NCBI GenBank assembly: GCA_035530135.1
Contig: DATKVJ010000068.1
Coordinates: 1 to 25,058, forward strand
Reading direction: 5' to 3'
Length of the DNA: 25,058 nt
From: CAIYYX01 sp035530135
GTDB taxonomy: Bacteria; Pseudomonadota; Gammaproteobacteria; Burkholderiales; Rhodocyclaceae
Below, piece by piece: positions 1-7,408 of the stretch. Numbering within the stretch: position 1 is the first letter of the stretch; each line of letters opens with the position of its first letter. The position numbers were made by a program, and so were the translations under genes. Under the pieces are notes generated by a model. It worked only from the letters and a program-made list of their open reading frames with translations, made no database searches and was not told where the DNA came from.

Positions 1-101
1 ACGGGCGCGCAATGCCGTTCACGCGGGCCGTGGCGCCGCGCCGAGGCGCGGCAGCGCACGGCTGACAGCGTCAGTGCGTGAGTGCGAGGGGAAGGAACTC
101 G
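1..101. other. Non-coding, hairpin-containing left edge
   Basis: No convincing gene is seen here. The open frames read as low-complexity Arg/Gly-rich translation. Two perfect hairpins are visible: an 8-bp stem GCCGCGCC/GGCGCGGC at 35-52 with a 2-nt loop, and CTGAC-agc-GTCAG at 62-74. They lead into the denser array that starts at 102. The window begins inside this stretch, so its true boundary is unknown. Confidence 0.5.
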
Positions 102-521
102 AACGCCGGCCCCGCAGGGCTGGCGTTATTCGCGGCCTGGATGAGGCGCGCGAGATGGGGGTTTGCCAGGACGGTCGCAGCAAAGTGCGAACGTCGGCAG
201 TCAGGTGCTCAAGGCACCGGTGGTCGAGCCACCGTCCATGGCATCGCCGCTCTGGGCGGACGATGCCCGAGGCGCGTCACCCCTGCCTCGCGTCGAGCGC
301 AAAGGCTGGGACTGGCACCATGGTCAAGCCATGGGCCGCGCCGCTATCAACAAAACATCAGGGACGCCGCGTTGTAAAACCGCGTCCGATACGACAGGCG
401 CCCAAGGTAAGCAAGGCGCTACGGTGAAAGATCACCACTCTAAGGGCTTGCGTTTCCGTGCACGATGCACGATGCACGATGGACCGCCAGCTGGACCAGG
501 TCGATGCGATTTAATTATCGC
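102..521 (+). other. Dense array of perfect hairpins (candidate structured RNA or ssDNA element)
   Basis: About ten local inverted repeats follow one another with little space between. They are: 102-127 (11-bp stem counting one G-T pair, loop CGCA); 131-152 (one bulge); 204-218 (GGTGC/GCACC, loop TCAAG); 218-234 (CGGTGG/CCACCG, loop TCGAG); 240-267 (7 bp, bulge, 4 bp, loop TCTGG); 290-300 (3 bp, loop TCGAG); 318-334 (CCATGG/CCATGG, loop TCAAG); 362-387 (6 bp plus 3 bp closing a GTAA tetraloop); 397-420; 423-436 (GGTGA/TCACC); and 506-521 (GCGAT/ATCGC). Five loops fit TCNRG. Open frames through the region give no recognisable protein. Whether it is transcribed, and from which strand, cannot be seen; the strand given is that of the downstream gene. 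No known RNA family was recognised. Confidence 0.5.
459..479. repeat. Three tandem copies of a 7-bp unit TGCACGA
   Basis: TGCACGA occurs three times head to tail with no spacer, inside the hairpin-rich non-coding region. It may be a simple slippage repeat or a cluster of protein-binding half-sites. Its function is unknown. Confidence 0.8.
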
Positions 522-654
522 GCCTAAAACGCGCCCTTGCAAGCGCAAAAATTGCCGATTAGCACGCCACCAGCCGCAATCGCCGGGATTTCCGGTGGCC
601 TTGACGTGGCAACGTTATACCTCTGGCTCCAAGCCGATGAATGAGGCAGTGACG

Positions 655-789
655 CGAATATTTTCCAGTGTCACCTGGGTGATAGCGGCATCCCTGGCAA
701 GGCGTTCGGAAGGAGATGCCCAGCCCGGCACTGACACTACGCCGACACTCGGGTCGCAGTGCAGTGACACCCGAGAGTGAGTGCCGGGC
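655..789 (+). promoter_or_regulatory. Cluster of CAGTG/CACTG inverted repeats upstream of the small membrane protein gene
   Basis: The region starts with CGAATATT at 655-662 and then CCAGTGTCA. It next holds a nested inverted repeat: outer arms GCCCGGCACT (723-732) and AGTGCCGGGC (780-789), and inner arms CTCGGGT and ACCCGAG around a loop carrying GCAGTGCAGTG. CAGTGACACCC lies at 762-772. The same elements (CGAATATT, CCAGTGTCA, paired CAGTG/CACTG) occur upstream of the paralogous gene at 23696-24214, at nearly the same distance from the start codon. I infer an operator or promoter region shared by the two genes. A replication or recombination site is an alternative. Confidence 0.5.
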
Positions 790-876
790 ATTGTCGGAGT
801 ACCTACCCGGATTACGGGGTTGAAACGGGCTTCCGGCGCGAGATGCTGGGCAGATCTTTCCATGGGAGAAGCCGCC

Positions 877-1386
877 ATGCCGACTCTGCAAACCGTCCAC
901 GGGCGCATCGTCGATCTACGACACTACACCAATGCACACCTTCTTTTTTGGCACCGCCCGCCCGGGCCGAGCGACCGCTACGAGCTGTGGATCAATCCGC
1001 GTGAGGGCGCCGAGCGCAAGTTCACCGTCAACACCCGGACCATGCCGGCGCGGCGAGGGCATGAAGTCAGCCTGATCGTCAGCGCACACAAGGTGCCGCA
1101 GCTCCTGGGGCTGGCCAACTGGTCCACGATCGACGGGGTCAACTACGCGCGCACCGAAGCACCGTCGCTGCTCCACGTCTGGGAATTCGTGATGCTGCCG
1201 ATAGTGTTCCTGGTCATGGCGGTTGTCTGGGGCGACATCGGCATGGTGCTGTTCGTGCCGGCGGCGGTGGCGTACCTGCTGATGGCCGGCATCGGGCGGG
1301 CTGTGGCGAGGACACGGCTGGCGCGGCAGGTGGATCAGGCGATTGACGCGGAAGCAAGGCGTATGAGTCGACGAGTACAGAATTAG
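877..1386 (+). CDS. Small membrane protein of unknown family, copy A (paralogue of the gene at 23696-24214)
   Basis: The product is 169 aa and its function is not recognised. About 95 soluble residues are followed by two hydrophobic segments (about residues 100-140) and a short basic tail. The soluble part contains ELWI and then MPARRGH at about residues 56-62. It aligns along its whole length with the 172-aa minus-strand protein at the other end of the window: shared pattern ELWI, MPARRGH, GL-N-ST, VN--R, P-LL, two helices, QVD-A-D. The start at ATG 877 is chosen because GGGAG lies just upstream. An in-frame ATG at 862 and GTG at 781 exist, but 781 lies inside the inverted repeat. The gene sits between the CAGTG repeats and the TOTE-type operon. 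It is probably an accessory gene. Confidence 0.7.
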   Translation: MPTLQTVHGRIVDLRHYTNAHLLFWHRPPGPSDRYELWINPREGAERKFTVNTRTMPARRGHEVSLIVSAHKVPQLLGLANWSTIDGVNYARTEAPSLLHVWEFVMLPIVFLVMAVVWGDIGMVLFVPAAVAYLLMAGIGRAVARTRLARQVDQAIDAEARRMSRRVQN

Positions 1387-1486
1387 TGATGAGGACCGAG
1401 TTGAGTCATGTGCGTAGCCAGTCGGTTGGGCTTGCGTCGGGGAGGGTGCAGAATGCGCCCTGGTAGCCTGCCTAAACGGGGTGTAA

Positions 1487-1786
1487 ATGGATGTTATATT
1501 GAGCGCGATGATTCAGTCCAGCACCGTCCAAACCGTTCCAGAAATTCTGAGCGCGCTGCTGTTATTTGGCGGCGCGCCGCAACGGTTTTTGCCGGCCCCG
1601 GAGCTGAAGCACGGATGGTGCGGCGGGGCCAGAGTCAAGGCCAGAGTCCGGGCAGGGTCGCGGGCATGCCGAGATCGAGGACGGAGGACTGCACGGACCT
1701 TGTTCATTTACCAGGGCGACGACTCCGCGTTCCGCGCCATCCGGCAGGCCGCGGCAGGGAAGCCCTCACCCAAGCGCAAGGCGTAA
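1487..1786 (+). CDS. Doubtful 99-aa ORF in a 421-bp gap
   Basis: This is the best candidate in the stretch 1387-1807, which otherwise shows nothing. The frame encodes 99 aa. Its middle is Arg/Gly/Ala-rich and unlike a folded protein, but the C-terminus (FIYQGDDSAFRAIR, then a Lys-rich tail) looks more natural. It ends 21 bp before the start codon of the next gene. It may be a remnant of a longer gene, a short leader ORF or chance. No family was recognised. Confidence 0.2.
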   Translation: MDVILSAMIQSSTVQTVPEILSALLLFGGAPQRFLPAPELKHGWCGGARVKARVRAGSRACRDRGRRTARTLFIYQGDDSAFRAIRQAAAGKPSPKRKA

Positions 1787-1807
1787 GCCTGCGTTGAGTC
1801 ATCGACC

Positions 1808-2965
1808 ATGAGCGAGTACCAGTACTACGAATTTGCCGCCATCGACCGGCCGCTCACCCGTGCCGTGATGGCGAAGCTGCGTGCTGTCTCCACGCGCGCC
1901 GTGATAACGCCATCGGGTTTCGTCAACCACTACGAGTGGGGCGATCTGAAGGCCGATCCGGCCGACTGGATGCGGTGCTATTTCGACGCCTTCGTCTATA
2001 CCGCGAACTGGTGCAGTTGCCGGCTGGCCCTGCGCGTACCGCTGACTACATTTGGCAAAGCCGAGCTGAAGCCCTTCGTCACGAAACATGCCCTGACTAT
2101 TGAGGCAAGCGACGACCACTGGATCTTCGACTGGGCGCTTGATGAAAGCGAGGACTACGACCGCTTCGCCGAGGAAGATGGCAGTGGCTGGATGCGACGT
2201 CTTGCGCCGTTGCGCGACGAACTGCTACGCGGCGACCTGCGGCCGCTCTACCTGGGCTGGCTGGCTGGTGCCGGCGGCGGCGAGCTCCCCGAGGGCGTGC
2301 TGGAACCGGAGGTACCACCTGGTCTGTCGGAGTTGTCCCCGCCGCAGCAGGCGCTGGTCGAATTCCTCGAAATCGATCCCGACATGCTGGCGGCTGCGAT
2401 GGCTGGGAGTGCTCGCGTTTCACAGGCAGGTGCCGCAGAGACCGATCGCATCGATGCGTGGCTGGGCGAATGGTCGCTCGACGAGATGGCGGCCATCCTG
2501 AAGTTGATCGCGCAAGGCCGGGGACACGAAGCGGAACGCCGAGTCAAATCCCGCCACGCTGCCTGGCTGAAAGCGCAACGACCGTCCGCTGCACCCAGGG
2601 CGCGCAGGCGCAGCGTGGCCGAGCTTCGCGAACTCGCCAAATTGGCCTCCGGTATGCGGGTGGAGCGCGAAGCGAAGGCGTGTGCAAAGCAGGAGGCCGA
2701 AAATTTTCGCAAGCGCGAGGCACATCTGCGGCGGTTGATGGCCGACGCGGACAAGCACTGGGAGGCCATCAACGCACAGGCGCAGCGCGGTTCTGCATCC
2801 GGCTACATGCAGGCCGTGCAGGCTCTGACCGATCTGGCGGAAGCTTACGAGCTCACGTCCAGCCGCAAAGAGTTCGAGCGCGCATTGCGGCGCTTCCTGG
2901 TGCGCCATGCGACACGAGGCGCCTTGCTGCATCGGTTGACCGAAGCGGGGCTATGGTCGGGATGA
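1808..2965 (+). CDS. Conserved hypothetical protein, partner of the primase-helicase
   Basis: The product is 385 aa. The N-terminal part (about residues 1-165) is rich in aromatic and acidic residues and begins YQYYEFAAIDRPL. It is followed by a Pro/Glu linker, a segment with EFLEIDPDML, and a C-terminal half rich in Lys, Arg, Ala and Glu (about residues 255-330) that is probably helical or coiled-coil. It has no signal peptide or membrane segment, so it is probably cytoplasmic. The N-terminus resembles a widespread bacterial family of hypothetical proteins, but I know no function for it. The stop codon overlaps the start of the helicase gene (ATGA), which implies translational coupling and a shared pathway. 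Given the TOTE-like partner, a sensing, adaptor or regulatory role in a conflict system is plausible, but this is inference from context only. Confidence 0.75.
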   Translation: MSEYQYYEFAAIDRPLTRAVMAKLRAVSTRAVITPSGFVNHYEWGDLKADPADWMRCYFDAFVYTANWCSCRLALRVPLTTFGKAELKPFVTKHALTIEASDDHWIFDWALDESEDYDRFAEEDGSGWMRRLAPLRDELLRGDLRPLYLGWLAGAGGGELPEGVLEPEVPPGLSELSPPQQALVEFLEIDPDMLAAAMAGSARVSQAGAAETDRIDAWLGEWSLDEMAAILKLIAQGRGHEAERRVKSRHAAWLKAQRPSAAPRARRRSVAELRELAKLASGMRVEREAKACAKQEAENFRKREAHLRRLMADADKHWEAINAQAQRGSASGYMQAVQALTDLAEAYELTSSRKEFERALRRFLVRHATRGALLHRLTEAGLWSG

Positions 2966-5391
2966 CAGCGGGCAGGGACGACGAACTCGTTCGGCTGCGC
3001 GCCGAGAATGCTCGGCTGGTCGGATTGCTGGACGCCCATGGCATTGCCTCGCGCATGCCCGAACCCGTCACCACCCCTGTTTCTGCCGGACAATTGAGTA
3101 CAGACGAGAAGATCGCACTCTTTCGCCGATTGTTTCGCGGCCGCACCGATGTCTATCCCGTGCGCTGGGCGAGCAAGGCCGGCAAGACTGGCTATTCGCC
3201 GGCATGTGCCAACGAATGGCGTGCGGGTGTTTGCGAGAAGCCGCGTATCAAGTGCGCTGATTGCGACCGCCGGCTGCTCGTGCCGCTGACTGACCAGACG
3301 ATCTACGACCATCTCTCGGGTCGGCATACCGTCGGCGTGTATCCACTACTGGCTGACGATAGCTGCCACTTCCTCGCGGTGGATTTCGACGATGCCGATT
3401 GGCGCAGCGATACCCGGGCGTTCGCACTATCCTGTCGCGAACTGGGAGTTCCGATTACGCTGGAAATTTCGCGCTCCGGCAACGGCGCTCATGCGTGGGT
3501 GTTTTTCTCGACTAAGGTCTCGGCGCGGGATGCGAGAAGGCTCGGTACTGCCGTCATCAGCCACACCTGCGCCCGCACCCGACAACTGCAGCTCACGTCC
3601 TATGACCGGCTGTTCCCGAATCAAGACACGATGCCAAAAGGCGGCTTCGGCAACCTGATCGCACTACCGCTGCAGAAGTCACCTCGCGAGAATGGCGGCA
3701 GCGTGTTCGTGGATGACGCGCTACGGCCGCACCCTGACCAGTGGGCCTTCCTGGCGTCGGTGCAGCTCATGGCGCCGCACGATATCGAACCGACGATCCT
3801 GCGCGCCACCGGCTGCGCGCATCCGCTCGATGTTACCTTCATCACTGAGGAGGATCAGCAAGAGCCGTGGAAACGCACGGCGCAGGCTAAGCAGCGACTG
3901 CTCGGCCCGATGCCGGCATCGCTGACCGTAACCATGTCCAACCTCCTCTACTTCGACAAAGCGCAGCTTCCGCAACCGCTGGCGAACCGCCTGATCCGGT
4001 TGGCGGCCTTCCAGAACCCCGAGTTCTACAAGGCGCAGGCGATGCGCCTGCCGGTGTGGGATGAGCCACGGGTGATCGGTTGCGCCGAGAATTTCCAGAA
4101 CCATATTGCCCTGCCGCGCGGTTGTCTCGATGCCGCCAGGGAACTTCTGCGCGACAACGGCATTCGCTGCGAACTGCGCGATGAATGCTTTGGCGGCGAA
4201 CGGCTGGACGCGTGTTTCGTCGGAACGTTGCGGTCAGACCAGGAGGCGGCGGTTGCCGCAATGCTCCGCCACGACACGGGAGTCCTGTGCGCGCCGACCG
4301 CGTTCGGCAAAACCGTCACGGCCGCGGCGCTGATCGCCCGGCGCGGCGTGAACACACTGGTGCTGGTGCATCGTACCGAACTGCTCAAGCAGTGGCAGGC
4401 GCGACTGCAAACCTTCCTGGGCGTTGGCAAGGGCGTGATCGGCACCATCGTGGGCGGCAAAGCCAAGCCCACCGGCAAGATCGACATCGCGGTGATGCAG
4501 TCGCTCTCTCGGCAGGGTGAGACCCGCGAACTCGTGGAGAACTACGGGCACGTCATCGTCGACGAGTGCCACCACCTCTCGGCATTTTCATTCGAGGCCA
4601 TCCTGAAGCGGACCAAAGCCAAGTACGTACTTGGGCTCACCGCGACGCCAATCCGGCGCGATGGGCGACAACCGATTATCTTCATGCAGTGTGGGCCGAC
4701 CCGACACACCGCAGCGAAGCCGGCGGGCGCGCCGCAGACTTTGGAGGTGGTCCCCCGCTACCTGGCAACTCGCCTCGATCTCGCTGCCGACGCCGCTATC
4801 CAGGATGTGTTCCGGTATGTCGCCAGTGACGCCAGCCGCACTGCGGCGATAGCGGACGAGATCGCTATCGCCTTCGAGCAAGGGCACAAGGTGCTGGTAC
4901 TGACCGAGCGCACCGAACACCTTGACGCCATTGGCGCGGCGTTGGCGAACCGCGTCCAGACGCTATTCACGCTGCACGGCCGCATGTCGAAGAAGCAGCG
5001 AGCGGCAGTGGTCAGCGAACTGGATGCCCAGCCACCCGACGCGCCCCGCGTGCTGCTGTCCACCGGCAAGCTGGTCGGCGAAGGTTTCGACCACCCGCCG
5101 CTCGACACCCTGGTGCTGGCCATGCCGATTTCGTGGAAGGGCACGCTACAACAGTACGCCGGTCGATTGCACCGCGAGCATGCGAACAAGACCCGCGTGC
5201 GCATCATCGACTTCGTCGACGCCGGCCACCCAGCCCTGTTGCGCATGTGGCACCGGCGCCAACTCGGGTACCGGGCGATGGGTTACCGGATTCCGGCCGC
5301 CCCGGTCAGCTACAATCTGGACTTCGACGCGGCGATGCCAGACCATACCGCCGCCATCTCAGAAGCGGGTATGAAAGCGGGTACGAAATGA
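2962..5391 (+). CDS. Archaeo-eukaryotic primase-superfamily 2 helicase fusion (TOTE conflict-system type)
   Basis: The product is about 809 aa from ATG 2962, which overlaps the previous stop as ATGA; ATG 2953 is an alternative three codons upstream. Order of parts: a short heptad-like N-terminus; a Cys cluster (C82, C91, C98, C101), perhaps zinc-binding; then an AEP domain with motif I FLAVDFDD (D141, D143, D144), SGNGAH as motif II, and FVDDALRPHPDQWAF as the third motif. Next is a superfamily 2 helicase with Walker A APTAFGKT (K450), a DECH box (D534), LTATP, GEGFDHP and motif VI QYAGRLHRE. All key residues are present, so both activities look intact. Pfam names this AEP class after TOTE conflict systems, predicted nucleic-acid-targeting immunity modules. 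The biochemical role is unproven. No separate nuclease gene is visible nearby. Confidence 0.85.
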   Translation: MTAGRDDELVRLRAENARLVGLLDAHGIASRMPEPVTTPVSAGQLSTDEKIALFRRLFRGRTDVYPVRWASKAGKTGYSPACANEWRAGVCEKPRIKCADCDRRLLVPLTDQTIYDHLSGRHTVGVYPLLADDSCHFLAVDFDDADWRSDTRAFALSCRELGVPITLEISRSGNGAHAWVFFSTKVSARDARRLGTAVISHTCARTRQLQLTSYDRLFPNQDTMPKGGFGNLIALPLQKSPRENGGSVFVDDALRPHPDQWAFLASVQLMAPHDIEPTILRATGCAHPLDVTFITEEDQQEPWKRTAQAKQRLLGPMPASLTVTMSNLLYFDKAQLPQPLANRLIRLAAFQNPEFYKAQAMRLPVWDEPRVIGCAENFQNHIALPRGCLDAARELLRDNGIRCELRDECFGGERLDACFVGTLRSDQEAAVAAMLRHDTGVLCAPTAFGKTVTAAALIARRGVNTLVLVHRTELLKQWQARLQTFLGVGKGVIGTIVGGKAKPTGKIDIAVMQSLSRQGETRELVENYGHVIVDECHHLSAFSFEAILKRTKAKYVLGLTATPIRRDGRQPIIFMQCGPTRHTAAKPAGAPQTLEVVPRYLATRLDLAADAAIQDVFRYVASDASRTAAIADEIAIAFEQGHKVLVLTERTEHLDAIGAALANRVQTLFTLHGRMSKKQRAAVVSELDAQPPDAPRVLLSTGKLVGEGFDHPPLDTLVLAMPISWKGTLQQYAGRLHREHANKTRVRIIDFVDAGHPALLRMWHRRQLGYRAMGYRIPAAPVSYNLDFDAAMPDHTAAISEAGMKAGTK

Positions 5392-5456
5392 AGACGGAAG
5401 TGCGAATCATCAATAGCGGCGCGGCTTTCCGCCCGGTCTTCCGGTTTAACGTCTGA
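5388..5456 (+). CDS. Possible 22-codon ORF coupled to the helicase stop
   Basis: The helicase stop overlaps an ATG (ATGA at 5388-5391) that opens a 22-codon frame rich in Arg, Phe and Val, ending at TGA 5456. Start-stop overlap suggests possible reinitiation, but the frame is too short to judge. No family was recognised. Confidence 0.15.
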   Translation: MKTEVRIINSGAAFRPVFRFNV

Positions 5457-5529
5457 AGCGCAGCAATCGGGTGGCGGTGCACGAAAATTTTCGGCGGGAA
5501 CGCTCTCGACATAATCGGGCAACCTGCAC

Positions 5530-6420
5530 ATGACGCTTCAGGACATGGCGCGAATGATCGGCCTGGCGGCCATCTGGGGAGGCTCCTTCCTCTTCCTGCA
5601 CCTGGGTGCGCCGGTGTTCGGCCCCGCCGTTCTGGTGGAGCTGCGCGTCGGCATTGCAGCCCTCTTCCTTCTTGGAGTTTGTCTCTGGCTCGGCCGCAAG
5701 CCGCGACTGCTCAAGAATTGGCGGCATTTCCTGATCGTCGGGTGGTTCAACTCCGCGCTGCCCTTCATGCTTTTCGCCTTCGCGGCACGGACCCTGAGCG
5801 CTTCCCTGCTTTCGATCCTCAATTCGACCGCGCCGATTTTCGCCGCTTTGCTCGGTGTGTTCTGGCTGCGTCAACCGGTGAGCCGCTCGGCGGCACTCGG
5901 CCTGGCGCTCGGCGTGGCGGGCGTGGGCACGCTGGTCGGCGGTGAGGTCGCGGCCAGGGGTGAGAATTGGTGGTTGGCCCTCGCCGCCGGACTGCTGGCA
6001 CCATTCTGCTACGGCATAGCCAGCGCCTATGCCAAAAAATCCTCAGCCGCGGTAGATCCCATCGACAATGCGCACGGCAGCATGTGGGCCTCCGTGGTGC
6101 TGGTGCTGCCTTTTGCGCTCTTCCTGCCGGTTCCGATGACGCCCAAGCCACTGGATTGGGCCGCCGTTACTGCCTTGGGAGTGATGTGCACTGGCGCCGC
6201 CTATCTGCTCTATTTCAAGTTGATCGAAGATGTCGGTCCGATGCGGGCGCTTTCCGTGACCTTTCTCATTCCGGTGTTCGGTGTGCTGTGGGGCGTGCTG
6301 TTCCTTGGGGACTCCGTCGGTTGGAACATGGCTCTGGGCGGGGCGCTGGTTGTTCTCGGCACCGCGCTGGCCAACGGCGTCCTGAACCTCGGGCGAAGTC
6401 CGGATCCCGCGAGGGCTTGA
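5530..6420 (+). CDS. EamA/DMT-family transporter
   Basis: The product is 296 aa with about ten hydrophobic helices arranged as two EamA repeats. The N-terminal repeat begins AAIWGGSFLFLHLGAP, a characteristic EamA opening. The second repeat includes ALGVMCTGAAYLLYFKLIEDVGP and then the typical LIPVFGVLWGVLFLGD. It is an inner-membrane drug/metabolite transporter. Members export amino acids or other small metabolites, but the substrate cannot be read from sequence. The ATG start at 5530 follows a 73-bp gap after the small ORF. The gene lies upstream of gluQ with a 58-bp gap, so the two may be cotranscribed. It marks the return to ordinary chromosomal genes after the TOTE-type operon. Confidence 0.9.
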   Translation: MTLQDMARMIGLAAIWGGSFLFLHLGAPVFGPAVLVELRVGIAALFLLGVCLWLGRKPRLLKNWRHFLIVGWFNSALPFMLFAFAARTLSASLLSILNSTAPIFAALLGVFWLRQPVSRSAALGLALGVAGVGTLVGGEVAARGENWWLALAAGLLAPFCYGIASAYAKKSSAAVDPIDNAHGSMWASVVLVLPFALFLPVPMTPKPLDWAAVTALGVMCTGAAYLLYFKLIEDVGPMRALSVTFLIPVFGVLWGVLFLGDSVGWNMALGGALVVLGTALANGVLNLGRSPDPARA

Positions 6421-6478
6421 AGAGCGCCTGCACCGCCCAACGGTTCGATGCCATGCCTCAGAATCCGTATTCGAGCTC

Positions 6479-7408
6479 ATGAACGATATCCCGAATCGAA
6501 GCCGCGGCCGATTCGCGCCTTCTCCGACCGGACCGCTGCATTTCGGCTCGCTGGTAGCTGCCGTCGGCAGCTACCTAGAGGCGCGCAGAGGCGGCGGCGA
6601 CTGGCTGCTGCGGATGGAGGATCTCGATCGGCAGCGTTGCCGGGATGACGCCGCCAACGGCATCCTGCGCACCCTCGAAGCCTTCGGTTTCGAGTGGCAT
6701 GGCGAGATCGTTTGGCAGAGCCGGCGCAGCGCCGCCTATCGTGATGCACTGGAGCATCTGCGCGCCACAGGGCGGGTCTTTGCCTGTGCCTGCAGCCGAC
6801 GCGAACTGGCCGATTCGGTCTTGGCGCCGGATGGCGCCGCAATCTATCCGGGCACCTGCCGCGCCGGCTTGCCCCCGGGAAGGTCGCCTCGCACCTATCG
6901 TCTGCGTGTCGATGAAGAGCGCATCGTCTTCGACGACGCCATCCAGGGGACAATTACCCGGGACTTGGCCGACGCGAGCGGCGACTTCGTCCTGCTGCGC
7001 GCTGACGGCATCTTTGCCTACCAGTTGGCGGTTGTGGTCGACGACGGTGAACAGGGGATCACCCAGGTCGTGCGCGGCGCCGATCTGCTCGACTCGACGC
7101 CGCGCCAGATCCTGCTGCAGCGGTTGTTGGGCAAGCCTACGCCGGCCTATGCGCATCTGCCGGTGGCGATCGATGCCCGCGGGGAAAAGCTGTCAAAGCA
7201 GACAGGCGCCGCGCCACTCGACGCAGCGCGGCCGATTCCCGCGCTGCTCAGCGTGTTACGCTTCCTCGGACAGGAGCCGCCGGCGGAACTGGCAGAGGCT
7301 TCCCTCCCGGAATTCTGGCATTGGGCCGCGGCTCATTGGCAACTGGCCCGGGTACCGCGCCGGCACACACTGCCTGCCTCAGGTCTGACGATTGCTGCCG
7401 GAGCCTGA
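6479..7408 (+). CDS. gluQ: Glutamyl-Q tRNA(Asp) synthetase
   Basis: The product is 309 aa. It resembles the catalytic half of glutamyl-tRNA synthetase without an anticodon-binding domain, which defines GluQ (YadB). The enzyme activates glutamate and attaches it to the queuosine base at the wobble position of tRNA(Asp). The HIGH-type signature is seen as APSPTGPLHFGSL (residues 13-25), zinc ligands as C103 and C105 with a later TyrxxxCys (YPGTC), and the KMSKS equivalent as KLSKQ (237-241). The length is normal for the family. Its 3' end overlaps the convergent cardiolipin synthase gene by 30 bp. Confidence 0.93.
   Translation: MNDIPNRSRGRFAPSPTGPLHFGSLVAAVGSYLEARRGGGDWLLRMEDLDRQRCRDDAANGILRTLEAFGFEWHGEIVWQSRRSAAYRDALEHLRATGRVFACACSRRELADSVLAPDGAAIYPGTCRAGLPPGRSPRTYRLRVDEERIVFDDAIQGTITRDLADASGDFVLLRADGIFAYQLAVVVDDGEQGITQVVRGADLLDSTPRQILLQRLLGKPTPAYAHLPVAIDARGEKLSKQTGAAPLDAARPIPALLSVLRFLGQEPPAELAEASLPEFWHWAAAHWQLARVPRRHTLPASGLTIAAGA

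Noticed and set aside
74..436. Group II intron or retron RNA
   Set aside because: GTGCG appears near 74-86 and the region is highly structured, but no domain V motif and no reverse transcriptase gene are visible in the window.
74..780. Several open frames (117, 99 and 205 aa) in the left non-coding region
   Set aside because: Translations are low-complexity, Arg/Pro/Ser-rich and mutually overlapping, and they run through perfect hairpins. No family was recognised.
815..835. GTTGAAAC, a sequence common in CRISPR repeats
   Set aside because: It occurs once, with no spaced repeat copies nearby.
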